NCBI GenBank assembly: GCA_964606085.1
Contig: CAZSFD010000040.1
Location: 1 to 44,904 of the forward strand
Reading direction: 5' to 3'
DNA: 44,904 nt
Origin: CAIQJJ01 sp964606085
GTDB taxonomy: Bacteria > Chloroflexota > Anaerolineae > Anaerolineales > UBA4823
Shown here: positions 1 through 7,180 of the stretch, in pieces
Position numbering within the stretch: position 1 is the stretch's first letter
Layout: every line of letters starts with the position of its first letter
The notes under the pieces: generated by a model
Database searches by the model: none
What the model saw: the letters and a program-made list of their open reading frames with translations, nothing else
Told to the model about the DNA's origin: nothing
Position numbers and translations under genes: made by a program

Positions 1-296
1 GTGGTGGGGGTGCGCGTGGGGGTGCGCGTGCGTGTGGGGGTTGGGCCGCCGGGCGTAGCGGTGCGTGTGGGGGTGGCGGTTGGGCCAGTGGCTCTGCGCG
101 TGGGGGTGTGCGTGGGGGTGGGGGTCTCGTTGGCCTGTTCTTCGCCATTCAGCAGCAGGGGTAGAAAGGTATTCGTTTCCTGACCGACCTGCGCCCGCGA
201 AAACATTGACCCCAGCCGTGTCAACAAGACGAGTGAACTACCCGCGGCAACGGCAAGGATTTTCAACAATTGACGGCGGGAAATTTTTTTCTCCAT
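1..296 (-). CDS. Tat-exported secreted protein, N-terminal part (runs off left edge)
   Basis: Only the first 98 codons are in the window; the gene continues beyond position 1 on the minus strand. The N-terminus reads MEKKISRRQLLKILAVAAGS, a twin-arginine (Tat) signal with the SRRQLLK motif followed by a hydrophobic stretch and a likely cleavage site after SRA near residue 35. The sequence TFLPLLLNG around residues 43-51 resembles the short LPL-type motif common in secreted Chloroflexota proteins. It is followed by a Thr-Pro rich linker (residues 58-98) encoded by the GT/TG-rich repeats at 1-130. A second ATG lies just upstream at 299. AAGGAG at 304-309 sits 7 nt from the ATG at 296 and 4 nt from the one at 299, so 296 is preferred. 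The catalytic or binding part is not visible, so no function is assigned. It is probably last in, or just past, the glycan operon. Confidence 0.75.
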   Translation of the reverse strand, partial: MEKKISRRQLLKILAVAAGSSLVLLTRLGSMFSRAQVGQETNTFLPLLLNGEEQANETPTPTHTPTRRATGPTATPTRTATPGGPTPTRTRTPTRTPT

Positions 297-303
297 CATT
301 ACG

Positions 304-309
304 CTCCTT
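304..309 (-). promoter_or_regulatory. Ribosome binding site of the Tat-exported protein
   Basis: On the minus strand this is AAGGAG. It lies 7 nt before the ATG at 296 and decides between the two adjacent ATG codons. Confidence 0.6.
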
Positions 310-318
310 TTGGAGATT

Positions 319-362
319 GGTTTCGACAAGCTCAACCAACGCTGGTTGAGCCTGTCGAAACC
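319..362. repeat. Intergenic palindrome (20-bp stem, 4-nt loop)
   Basis: GGTTTCGACAaGCTCAACCA (319-338) pairs with its inverse at 343-362 with a single mismatch (329/352) around a 4-nt loop (339-342). It lies between the BNR protein and the Tat protein genes. There is no T-tract, so it is a REP-like palindrome rather than a classical terminator. It could still attenuate or stabilise the 3' end of the upstream message. The GGTTTCGAC arm is shared with the hairpin at 14104-14148. Confidence 0.8.
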
Positions 363-424
363 AGTTTTCCTAACTTACATGAAACGCCCCCCATTGATTA
401 TGCCCAACACGGGCGGCAAACGGT

Positions 425-3130
425 TTATTTTTCCCGTATGAACGACTTGCGCCGTTTTGCCCAGGCGACGGCAGCCAGAACACAGGCGCCGAGCGCGATC
501 ACCGTCACCGTCACAATAGGCCCAATCCAAAGGTTGGCCGATGCCGGTGCGGTTGCCGGCAAACTGGCGGTCGGCTGAGGCCGGGTTGTGCCTGGCTGCG
601 CAGGCGTTGGCGAAGGGGGTGTCTGGGTTTGCGTTACCTCGGTTGTCGGCGATGGGGTGTTGGTGTCGGCCAGGGGTAGCGGTGTGTTGGCGGGGCGGCT
701 TGCTTGCGCGGCAGGTGTTGGGTTGGCCGGCGCGTCGCTGGCACTTTGCAGCGCATACAGGCTGGCGGGCTGTTCTGCCTCGGCCAGCGTGGCGGGGATG
801 CTGGCGTAGATCACGCCCAACACGCCCTGGCTGGTATGTTGGCTGGACAGGGATAAGGGTTCAATGCGTACATCCGTTGCCAGTGACAGCGGGTCGGCAG
901 ACTGCCATTGCGTAGCATCCCACTGCCATTGCCGCAGCAGCAGGCGTTCCCCCGATTCATTACCGATCACAACCAGATGCAACTGCCCGCCCTGGGTGAT
1001 GTGTGCGGCGATGGCTGGCTGGTTGACCGTGACCGCGATGTTGTAGTTGGCGCTCCAGGTACGGCAATCGTCCCCCGAAACTTGATGCCAAAGGGCATAG
1101 ACGCTCTGTTGTTTGGTCAACCACAGGCGGTGAAACCCGCCATCGCCTGTTTGCAGTAGTTGACTCCACACGATTCGGCCCTCGGCCACGATTTCAGGAG
1201 CGGCCCAGTTTTCGCCATCATCGGAGCGCGCGGCGTACAGGGCCAGCGAATTGGCTGTCGGCGGCAGGGTATAGGTTGTCCACAGGGCGCAGGCCGCCCC
1301 CGCAGCCGAGAGCGCCACCTGGGGTTCGCCGACCATATCCCATCCCTGGGTTACCGCATCGGCCACTTGCACCGGCTCCACCCACGAGCGGCCGCCATCA
1401 TCAGATCGGGTGAGATACACGCCGCGCTGCTCGTTCAAGGGCAATACAAAACTGACCCACAGACGGTTGCCAGCATCCAGGCTGATCTGATGCCCGGTCG
1501 CCGAAGCCTGCGCCGCCGGTATTGGCGGCGATGTCACCCAGGACGAAGCGCTGAACGCTTCCTGGCGATTGGCCCAACTGACAAACAGCCCTTCGCTCTG
1601 TCCCTGGGCATTCTTCTGTTCCCAGGCCACATAGAGCGTATCCTGGGCGTTGACGGCCACGCTGTGCAAGTAAGCGGCGCGATAAGGCGCGGCAAACAGC
1701 GCGACGGGCTGCGACCATTGCGCGCCATTCGAGGTGGCATAGAAGATATTCGCCCGTACACCTTCTGGGGTCTCTTGAATATCGTTCCAGAAGGCGTGCA
1801 AATTTCCGGCGCTGTCGGCCTCCAGCCGGCTTGCCCCGGCCTTGCCTGCCAGGTTAGTAATTGCTTGTGGCGCAGACCAGGATGATGCCGTTGCAAACCA
1901 GGCCGGGCGGTCTTGCAGGCTGCGTTGGGTGAACCAGATATCGCCGCCCTGGTCGGGCGCGCTGGCGATCAGATGCAAGGTGTCGTGCTGCGCCAGAACA
2001 GCGATGGTTTCTAGCTTGAGCGCTCGCAGCGTTTCAGGGTCGAAAAAGCTGGAAAACGTTGTTTGCGCCTGCGGCGCGCTCCAGGTGTTATCATCCCAGG
2101 CCAACAGATAGGGCAGCGCATTTAGCCGGGCGAACAAGATGAAGTCATCGTTCTCGCCGGCCAGCAACTGGAGATCGGACGGGCAACCGGCCTGGGGTTC
2201 AAAGGGGGCCTGCACGCTGTCCCAGTTCTTCCCGCTATCTGCGGAGTGACGGGTGTAGGTTGTGCAAGCCTGACCGGGGGTGCCAACTTTCCATACGGCG
2301 AGTACCTGGTCCTTGACCGCGGCCAGTTGGATTTCGTACGGCATGTCGAAGCCGATCTCCAGTGTTGGGCGCGCCGCTTCTAGCGCTGCCTGCCAATTCT
2401 TGCCGCCGTCGAGCGAGCGGGCCAGCCACACACTTTGCCGTGGGCGGTTATCCCAGGCGACATAGACTCGAATGACCCCGTTCGTTTGGGCGGTGGTCAG
2501 GCTGAGGTGCGCCTCGGCTGCGGTGATGCTGCGAAAATAGGGCGAGGCGTAGAGCAATTGCGGTGCGCTCCAACCCGCCTGGCCGACGTTGCGGGCGGCG
2601 TAGATGCCTGCCGGGAACGCCGCGCTGCTTTCGCCGCGCAGGTAAGCCAGGTGAAGGCCATTTTCCGCATCACGTTGGACGGCGAACTTGCGCACCGTGG
2701 CGCTCCACAAGATGGGCGGCGTCCATGCCTCCAGGTTCATCCGCTCGGCCAGCGCCACATCCGATGAATACAGTTCATCTTCAGCGTTGATCCAAAAAGC
2801 GCTCAACCGTTCGCCGGGGCCAAACCAGAAATACCATTGCAGCGCATCGGTTGGCACAGGTGATGTGATCACCTGCGCCGGCTGCCAGGTCTGTCCGTCG
2901 CTTTGGGCGTGGATATAGCCCGCATAGGCATCCAACCAGATGGCGTGGAGAACCCCCGCCGCATCCACCTGCAAGGTTGGGTCAGCGGCGCTGCCCGACT
3001 GCGAGAGGTTTTCGGCTGGCTGCCAGGTTTCTGGCGCATCGCCCTGCGCCAGCGTCATCGCAGGGTTGAGCAGCAGGAAAGCGATGCTCAGGCTGATCCC
3101 AACCAGGAGCAATGGCAAGGAGCGTTTCAT
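425..3130 (-). CDS. Secreted, membrane-anchored BNR/Asp-box (sialidase-like propeller) protein
   Basis: A 901-aa protein with an N-terminal signal peptide (MKRSLPLLLVGISLSIAFLL) and Asp-box motifs of the S-x-D-x-G-x-x-W type. SLDGGKNW is near residue 239, SADSGKNW near 296, SDDGGRSW near 575 and SDDGENW near 635. This is the blade signature of sialidase/BNR beta-propellers. A Pro/Thr-rich linker (about 805-860) precedes one transmembrane segment (about 868-890) and a basic tail (AKRRKS), so the propeller should face outside. The sialidase FRIP motif and catalytic residues were not found, so binding or structural work is as likely as hydrolysis. The start lies 4 nt after the nadE stop, which means cotranscription. 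There is no strong Shine-Dalgarno, so translation may be coupled to nadE. Confidence 0.8.
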   Translation of the reverse strand: MKRSLPLLLVGISLSIAFLLLNPAMTLAQGDAPETWQPAENLSQSGSAADPTLQVDAAGVLHAIWLDAYAGYIHAQSDGQTWQPAQVITSPVPTDALQWYFWFGPGERLSAFWINAEDELYSSDVALAERMNLEAWTPPILWSATVRKFAVQRDAENGLHLAYLRGESSAAFPAGIYAARNVGQAGWSAPQLLYASPYFRSITAAEAHLSLTTAQTNGVIRVYVAWDNRPRQSVWLARSLDGGKNWQAALEAARPTLEIGFDMPYEIQLAAVKDQVLAVWKVGTPGQACTTYTRHSADSGKNWDSVQAPFEPQAGCPSDLQLLAGENDDFILFARLNALPYLLAWDDNTWSAPQAQTTFSSFFDPETLRALKLETIAVLAQHDTLHLIASAPDQGGDIWFTQRSLQDRPAWFATASSWSAPQAITNLAGKAGASRLEADSAGNLHAFWNDIQETPEGVRANIFYATSNGAQWSQPVALFAAPYRAAYLHSVAVNAQDTLYVAWEQKNAQGQSEGLFVSWANRQEAFSASSWVTSPPIPAAQASATGHQISLDAGNRLWVSFVLPLNEQRGVYLTRSDDGGRSWVEPVQVADAVTQGWDMVGEPQVALSAAGAACALWTTYTLPPTANSLALYAARSDDGENWAAPEIVAEGRIVWSQLLQTGDGGFHRLWLTKQQSVYALWHQVSGDDCRTWSANYNIAVTVNQPAIAAHITQGGQLHLVVIGNESGERLLLRQWQWDATQWQSADPLSLATDVRIEPLSLSSQHTSQGVLGVIYASIPATLAEAEQPASLYALQSASDAPANPTPAAQASRPANTPLPLADTNTPSPTTEVTQTQTPPSPTPAQPGTTRPQPTASLPATAPASANLWIGPIVTVTVIALGACVLAAVAWAKRRKSFIREK

Positions 3131-3134
3131 AAAT

Positions 3135-4103
3135 TCAGGCGTAACTGATCGGCGGGGTGCGCAAGAACTCGGTGGTGCGGCTTTTGCTCTCGATGTCGGC
3201 GATGACGTGGCCGACCTGTTCGGGCGTCAGATCAAGCGCCGCGGCGATCTCCTCGCGGGCCACGCCCAATTCGTAGCCATGCCAGATCGTATCGAGAATA
3301 TCGAAGGGGATGCGGTAGAAGAACTCTTCTTGCGTCTGGCCGCCCGGGTACGTATCGGTGGTGGGGGTGCGCTGGCGGATTTCTTCGGGAACATCGAGGT
3401 ATTCGGCCAGTTGGAAGACCTGTGTCTTGAACAGGTGGCCGATAGGGAACACATCGGCCCCGCCATCGCCCCACTTGACGAAGAAACCCAGGTCGCGCTC
3501 GTTCTTGTTGGGCGTGCCGATTACGGCGTAGTTGCGCGCTTCGGCGTGGAAGTAGAGCAGGCTCATGCGGCAGCGCTGCTTGAAGTTGGAGGCCGCCACA
3601 ATGGTCATGTACTCGCTGAGCGGCAGGCGCTTGCTGTACTCTGTGCCGTCGGGCGCTGTGACCACCACCCGGAAAATGTTGAGCGTCTGTTTTTCGAGCA
3701 GGTTGGTGGGCAGCACGATCTTCATCGCATAGCCTGGTTGGTATTCAGGGATGACGCGTTGAATCGCGGCATCGCGGCGTTTGTAGCAGCCAAAGCCATC
3801 CAGCGCGCCGGAGATGTTCTCCGTCAACGTCTGCACGCCGAAGCGGTCGGCCAGCTTTTGGGCCAGCATGGCGCTATCGGGGCTGGACTCCTTTTCGGGC
3901 AGCATGATGCCCACCACCCGCTCTGGGCCGAAGGCTTTGGCCGCCAGCGCCAGGCAGACCGATGAGTCGATCCCGCCTGAAATGCCCACCACCCCACCCT
4001 GGCGGCGGAATTTATGGTAGACGGTCTCTTGCATGAAGTTGAGGATGCGCTCCGTTTCGGCAGCGAGATCGAGATTGAGCGATTGACGTGAAAAGGGGGG
4101 CAT
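3135..4103 (-). CDS. nadE: NAD(+) synthase family protein (NadE-type ATP pyrophosphatase), possibly a divergent paralogue
   Basis: A 322-aa protein of the adenine nucleotide alpha hydrolase/NAD synthase fold. The PP-loop SGGIDSS lies near residue 43. Further on are NKNERDLGFFVKWGDGGAD and HLFKTQVFQLAEYL, typical of the NadE substrate and ATP sites. Family role: adenylates nicotinate adenine dinucleotide and amidates it to NAD+. There is no N-terminal nitrilase (glutaminase) domain, so it would use ammonia or a partner glutaminase. The segment TPTTDTYPGGQTQEEFFYRIPFDILD and a C-terminal extension of about 50 residues differ from housekeeping NadE as I know it. The gene sits inside a glycan operon, so amidation of another carboxylate is a reasonable alternative. 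AGGAG at 4112-4116 supports this start. Confidence 0.8.
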   Translation of the reverse strand: MPPFSRQSLNLDLAAETERILNFMQETVYHKFRRQGGVVGISGGIDSSVCLALAAKAFGPERVVGIMLPEKESSPDSAMLAQKLADRFGVQTLTENISGALDGFGCYKRRDAAIQRVIPEYQPGYAMKIVLPTNLLEKQTLNIFRVVVTAPDGTEYSKRLPLSEYMTIVAASNFKQRCRMSLLYFHAEARNYAVIGTPNKNERDLGFFVKWGDGGADVFPIGHLFKTQVFQLAEYLDVPEEIRQRTPTTDTYPGGQTQEEFFYRIPFDILDTIWHGYELGVAREEIAAALDLTPEQVGHVIADIESKSRTTEFLRTPPISYA

Positions 4104-4111
4104 GGTGAGTT

Positions 4112-4116
4112 CTCCT
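4112..4116 (-). promoter_or_regulatory. Ribosome binding site of nadE
   Basis: AGGAG on the minus strand, 8 nt upstream of the ATG at 4103; it fixes the start codon. Confidence 0.6.
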
Positions 4117-4162
4117 GGGGGAAGGGGGGCGTTGAAGGTTGAAGGGATGGGATTCGGCCATG

Positions 4163-4210
4163 GGTGATCGGTATCGAAATTCGGATATCGCTTACCGAAG
4201 ACCGATTACC
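4163..4210. repeat. Imperfect intergenic palindrome between GT2 and nadE
   Basis: Outer arms GGTGATCGGT (4163-4172) and ACCGATTACC (4201-4210) pair with one G-T wobble. Inner arms TTCGG (4180-4184) and CCGAA (4195-4199) can pair within. This is the only notable structure in the 120-bp gap between the glycosyltransferase and nadE. No T-tract follows. Confidence 0.5.
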
Positions 4211-4223
4211 GCCCTTTCACCCC

Positions 4224-4928
4224 TCACCGCGTCGTGCGATTGAATAATCCATATTTGAGGATAACGTACAGGGCGCGCAGGCCGTCTTTCCAATTGATCT
4301 TTTTGCCTTCGTGATAGGTGCGTCCGTAGTAAGAAATGCCAACTTCGTAAACAGAACAGCCCAGGCGGGCGATCTTGGCGGTAAATTCTGGCTCAAAGCC
4401 GAAGCGGTCTTCCTGCAAAGTGATCTCATCTAGAATGGAGCGCTTGAAAACCTTGTAACACACTTCCATATCGGTCAGGTTCAGATTGGTGAACATGTCC
4501 GAGAGATAGGTCAGCAGGCGGTTGGCGACCGAATGCCAGAAATACAACACCCGGTGCGATTCACTGCCCACGAAGCGGCTGCCATACACCACATCGGCTT
4601 GGCCATCCAGGATGGGCTTGAGCAGACGGGGGTATTCGTTGGGGTCGTACTCCAGGTCGGCATCTTGCACGATGATCACATCGCCTGTGGCCGCGGCAAA
4701 GCCTGTGCGCAGCGCCTTGCCCTTGCCGCCATTGACGGGTTGATAGATCACCCGGATCGGGTAGGTTTTTTCCAGTTCGGCCAGTTTCGCGCGGCTGCCA
4801 TCGTGCGAGCAATCATCTACGATGACAATTTCACGTTCTCCTGTCAGCGGTGCTGCGATGACCTTCTCCAGGATCGCCTGGATGGTGTTGATTTCGTTGT
4901 AACAGGGGATAACGACCGAAACTTTCAA
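4224..4928 (-). CDS. Family 2 glycosyltransferase (dolichyl/undecaprenyl-phosphate sugar synthase type)
   Basis: A 234-aa cytoplasmic GT-A enzyme. It opens with SVVIPCYNE, has VDDCSHDG near 38-44, a DXD-like DADLEYDP at 89-96 (metal/nucleotide-sugar binding) and GSRFVGSESH, the pattern of DPM1/Pgf-type transferases that load one sugar onto a polyprenyl phosphate. No membrane anchor is evident. The start codon is TTG at 4928, overlapping the asnB stop (TTGA). A GGAG lies about 8 nt upstream inside asnB, so translation is coupled to asnB. It probably supplies a lipid-linked sugar for the glycan made by this operon. The sugar cannot be told from sequence. Confidence 0.85.
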   Translation of the reverse strand: MKVSVVIPCYNEINTIQAILEKVIAAPLTGEREIVIVDDCSHDGSRAKLAELEKTYPIRVIYQPVNGGKGKALRTGFAAATGDVIIVQDADLEYDPNEYPRLLKPILDGQADVVYGSRFVGSESHRVLYFWHSVANRLLTYLSDMFTNLNLTDMEVCYKVFKRSILDEITLQEDRFGFEPEFTAKIARLGCSVYEVGISYYGRTYHEGKKINWKDGLRALYVILKYGLFNRTTR

Positions 4929-6886
4929 ACTGCAATCTCCAATTTCTCCACAATTTTCAAATGCGCCGGTTGGATCGCCCGCCGCTGGAACCCGCGCACA
5001 AACTGTTCATGCACCAACTGCGTCGAAAGGATGCCCACCAGCGCCATGTCATCCACTTCCGAAAGCCTGGCCCCGCTTTGCGCCTTGCCCACCAGCGCAC
5101 TGACCGCTTCGACATCGAAGTAACCGCTGGCGCGCAGCGCTCCCTCTGAAAGCAACTCGCTGACATACGCCAGCGGCGTGGCCGGGAAAAAACTGCGCTG
5201 AATGGGGGCGCGGTAGGGGCGCTTGTAACGCTTCCAGATATTTTCTGGCACCAGCTTCTTGCCCAACTGTTTCAGCAGCCACTTTTCGGTCAGGCCGCGC
5301 AGCTTCACATCGTGCGGCAGGCGGTTGGCAAATTCGATCACGCGGTAATCGAGGAAAGGGTAGCGCCCCTCGATGGAATGCCCCATGCCCACCCGGTCGC
5401 CCTGCGAAGAAAGCAGGTAAGGCGAAAGGAAGGTGGTCACTTCGACATATTGCGCTTGCGCCAGGGGGTGCCAGTGGGCGAAATGCGCTGAGGCGATATT
5501 CGTTATTCGATCCTTCGATTGTTCGAATAACGAATGATCGAGAAATCTTACGTTGCGTCCCGTATTCCCCCAACGGATCGCGTGCGAATAGAATGGCGCA
5601 TCCGTCTCCGTCAGGCCCTTTTTGAAGAAGGCCAGTTGGAAGGCGCTGCGGCTGTCGGCCAGGCCGCGAATATCAGGGTAGAGGCGGCCCAGCAGCAACG
5701 GGCGAATTTTCGACTCCGGGTTCTTCGCCCAAAAACGGCGCACCAGCGCTTCTTTGAAAATATCGTAACCCGCCAAAAATTCGTCGGCCCCCTCGCCCGT
5801 CAGCACCACCTTGTAGTTGCTGTCGCGCACCAGCTTCGAGAGCAGGAACATTGGCGCTGGCGCAGTGCGCAAAATGGGCGTTTCGGTGTGCCAGATCACT
5901 TCGGGGAATATCTCGCCAATGTCTTCGTGCGTGCAGAAGACAACGTGGTGGTCTGTCCCAAGATAATCGGCCATCTGATATTGGTAGGCGCTCTCGTCGA
6001 AATCGGGGTCAGAGAAGCTGATCGAGAACGTGTCGAGATGGGTGTCGGTGTATTTTTGGATGATGGCGGCCGTGATGGACGAATCCAGCCCGCCCGAAAG
6101 GTACGCCCCCACCGGCACATCGGCGCGCAGCCGAATGCGGGAGGCATCCACCAGCAACGCTTCCAGTTCGGCCAGGTATTCGGCATCCGAACGGCGCGGC
6201 GTCTCCTCGGTAAAATCGAGCTGCCAGAACGGCGCAACCGTTATTTCGCCATCCTTCGCCAGCAGATAGTGGCCCGGCGGCAGTTCGTGAATGCCCGCAA
6301 AGATGCTCTTCGGCGATTGCGGACTCCAGTAGGTAAACGTTTGCGCCAGGGCATCCAGGTCGAGTTGGGCCGCCACGCTGGGATGCGCCAACATGGCCTT
6401 GATCTCCGAGCCGAAGACCAGATAGCCATCATTGACGGTATAAAACACCGGGCGAATGCCCACGCGGTCGCGCGCCAGGAACAGGCTTTTTTCGGTGCTA
6501 TCCCAAATGGCGATGGCAAACTGCCCGTTGAGCTGCTTCAGGCAGTCGGGGCCAAAGTCCTCGTACAGGTGGACGATGACCTCGGTGTCGCAATTCGTCT
6601 CGAAAATGTGGCCGCGTTTTTCCAGTTCGGGGCGCAGTTCCACGTAGTTGAAAATCTCACCGTTAAAAACAATCCACTTCGTACCCGTCTCGTTGCCAAT
6701 CGGCTGGTCGCCGCCGGCCAGGTCAACGATGCTCAGACGGGCGTTGCCCAGGCCCACCTGAGCATCGCGATAGATGCCAAAGCCATCTGGCCCGCGGTGG
6801 CGGATCATCTCCAGCATTTGCAGGAGTGTCTCGCGTTCCACGGGCGGTTTCTCGGTCAGGTTCAAAACACCAGTAATGCCGCACAT
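4925..6886 (-). CDS. asnB: Asparagine synthase-type amidotransferase (glutamine-hydrolysing)
   Basis: A 653-aa class II glutamine amidotransferase. MCGITGV gives the N-terminal nucleophile Cys2. RHRGPDG and FNGEIFNY mark the glutaminase domain (about 1-215). SGGLDSS at 264-270 is the PP-loop of the synthetase domain, with LTGEGADE further on. Family role: adenylation of aspartate, or of a carboxylated sugar or lipid in surface-polysaccharide clusters, then transfer of ammonia from glutamine. Its neighbours (AMP-ligase, glycosyltransferases, O-antigen ligase) favour a glycan-modifying role over simple asparagine supply. A 38-bp palindrome (5498-5535) lies in frame at residues 451-463. An AGGA is placed 8 nt before the ATG. 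The gene overlaps the downstream glycosyltransferase by 4 nt. Confidence 0.88.
   Translation of the reverse strand: MCGITGVLNLTEKPPVERETLLQMLEMIRHRGPDGFGIYRDAQVGLGNARLSIVDLAGGDQPIGNETGTKWIVFNGEIFNYVELRPELEKRGHIFETNCDTEVIVHLYEDFGPDCLKQLNGQFAIAIWDSTEKSLFLARDRVGIRPVFYTVNDGYLVFGSEIKAMLAHPSVAAQLDLDALAQTFTYWSPQSPKSIFAGIHELPPGHYLLAKDGEITVAPFWQLDFTEETPRRSDAEYLAELEALLVDASRIRLRADVPVGAYLSGGLDSSITAAIIQKYTDTHLDTFSISFSDPDFDESAYQYQMADYLGTDHHVVFCTHEDIGEIFPEVIWHTETPILRTAPAPMFLLSKLVRDSNYKVVLTGEGADEFLAGYDIFKEALVRRFWAKNPESKIRPLLLGRLYPDIRGLADSRSAFQLAFFKKGLTETDAPFYSHAIRWGNTGRNVRFLDHSLFEQSKDRITNIASAHFAHWHPLAQAQYVEVTTFLSPYLLSSQGDRVGMGHSIEGRYPFLDYRVIEFANRLPHDVKLRGLTEKWLLKQLGKKLVPENIWKRYKRPYRAPIQRSFFPATPLAYVSELLSEGALRASGYFDVEAVSALVGKAQSGARLSEVDDMALVGILSTQLVHEQFVRGFQRRAIQPAHLKIVEKLEIAV
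5498..5535. repeat. In-frame palindromic element inside asnB
   Basis: ATTCGTTATTCGA (5498-5510) and TCGAATAACGAAT (5523-5535) form a perfect 13-bp inverted repeat around a 12-nt loop. It is AT-richer than the surrounding gene. It encodes part of the variable segment LFEQSKDRITNIA just before the conserved HWHPLAQAQY block, without disturbing the frame. Confidence 0.85.
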
Positions 6887-6899
6887 ACCCTTTTCCTGT

Positions 6900-7136
6900 C
6901 TACGCTTTCGACCAGCGCAAAATCACTTCTTCTTGCGCGCCGAGCGCGCTGCGTAACACTTCCAGCAATTCCGCGCTTGCCCCCTGCCCTTCCAGGTAAT
7001 CCACCGTCAGGGCGGTGAAGGCGTAATCCTGGTCAGCCAGGTATTCTTCTTCAAGCTGATCGGTCAGAAACTGCAATTGTTCTTCAGTGATGCTTCCGGC
7101 GGGTTCGTGGGTGTTGGCGAAGGTTAGCTGGATCAT
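6900..7136 (-). CDS. Small acidic protein of unknown function (78 aa)
   Basis: Starts MIQLTFANTHEPAGSITEEQ and ends VILRWSKA. It is acidic (several EE/DQ clusters in QLEEEYLADQDYAF), has no signal peptide, no membrane segment and no cysteine. AAGGAG at 7145-7150 lies 8 nt upstream of the ATG and argues for real translation. It sits between the AMP-ligase (44 nt) and asnB (13 nt) genes. The size and position suggest an acyl-carrier protein, but no DSL phosphopantetheine site is visible. I recall similar small proteins with an EEQLQFL...DQDY pattern in other bacteria, of unknown function. An accessory or adaptor protein for the neighbouring ATP-using enzymes is only a guess. Confidence 0.7.
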   Translation of the reverse strand: MIQLTFANTHEPAGSITEEQLQFLTDQLEEEYLADQDYAFTALTVDYLEGQGASAELLEVLRSALGAQEEVILRWSKA

Positions 7137-7144
7137 GGTGGGTA

Positions 7145-7150
7145 CTCCTT
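7145..7150 (-). promoter_or_regulatory. Ribosome binding site of the 78-aa protein
   Basis: AAGGAG on the minus strand, 8 nt from the ATG at 7136. It rules out the longer open frame upstream as the coding start. Confidence 0.6.
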
Positions 7151-7180
7151 TGAGCGGTGAGGGGCGTATGCCACACGCCC

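Noticed and set aside
1..183. Plus-strand open frame made of Val/Gly repeats
   Set aside because: It is the reverse of the Thr-Pro linker codons of the minus-strand Tat protein; GT-rich repeats give open frames by chance.
5534..7018. 494-codon plus-strand open frame across asnB
   Set aside because: Antisense shadow of asnB in GC-rich codons; no start signals or domain pattern.
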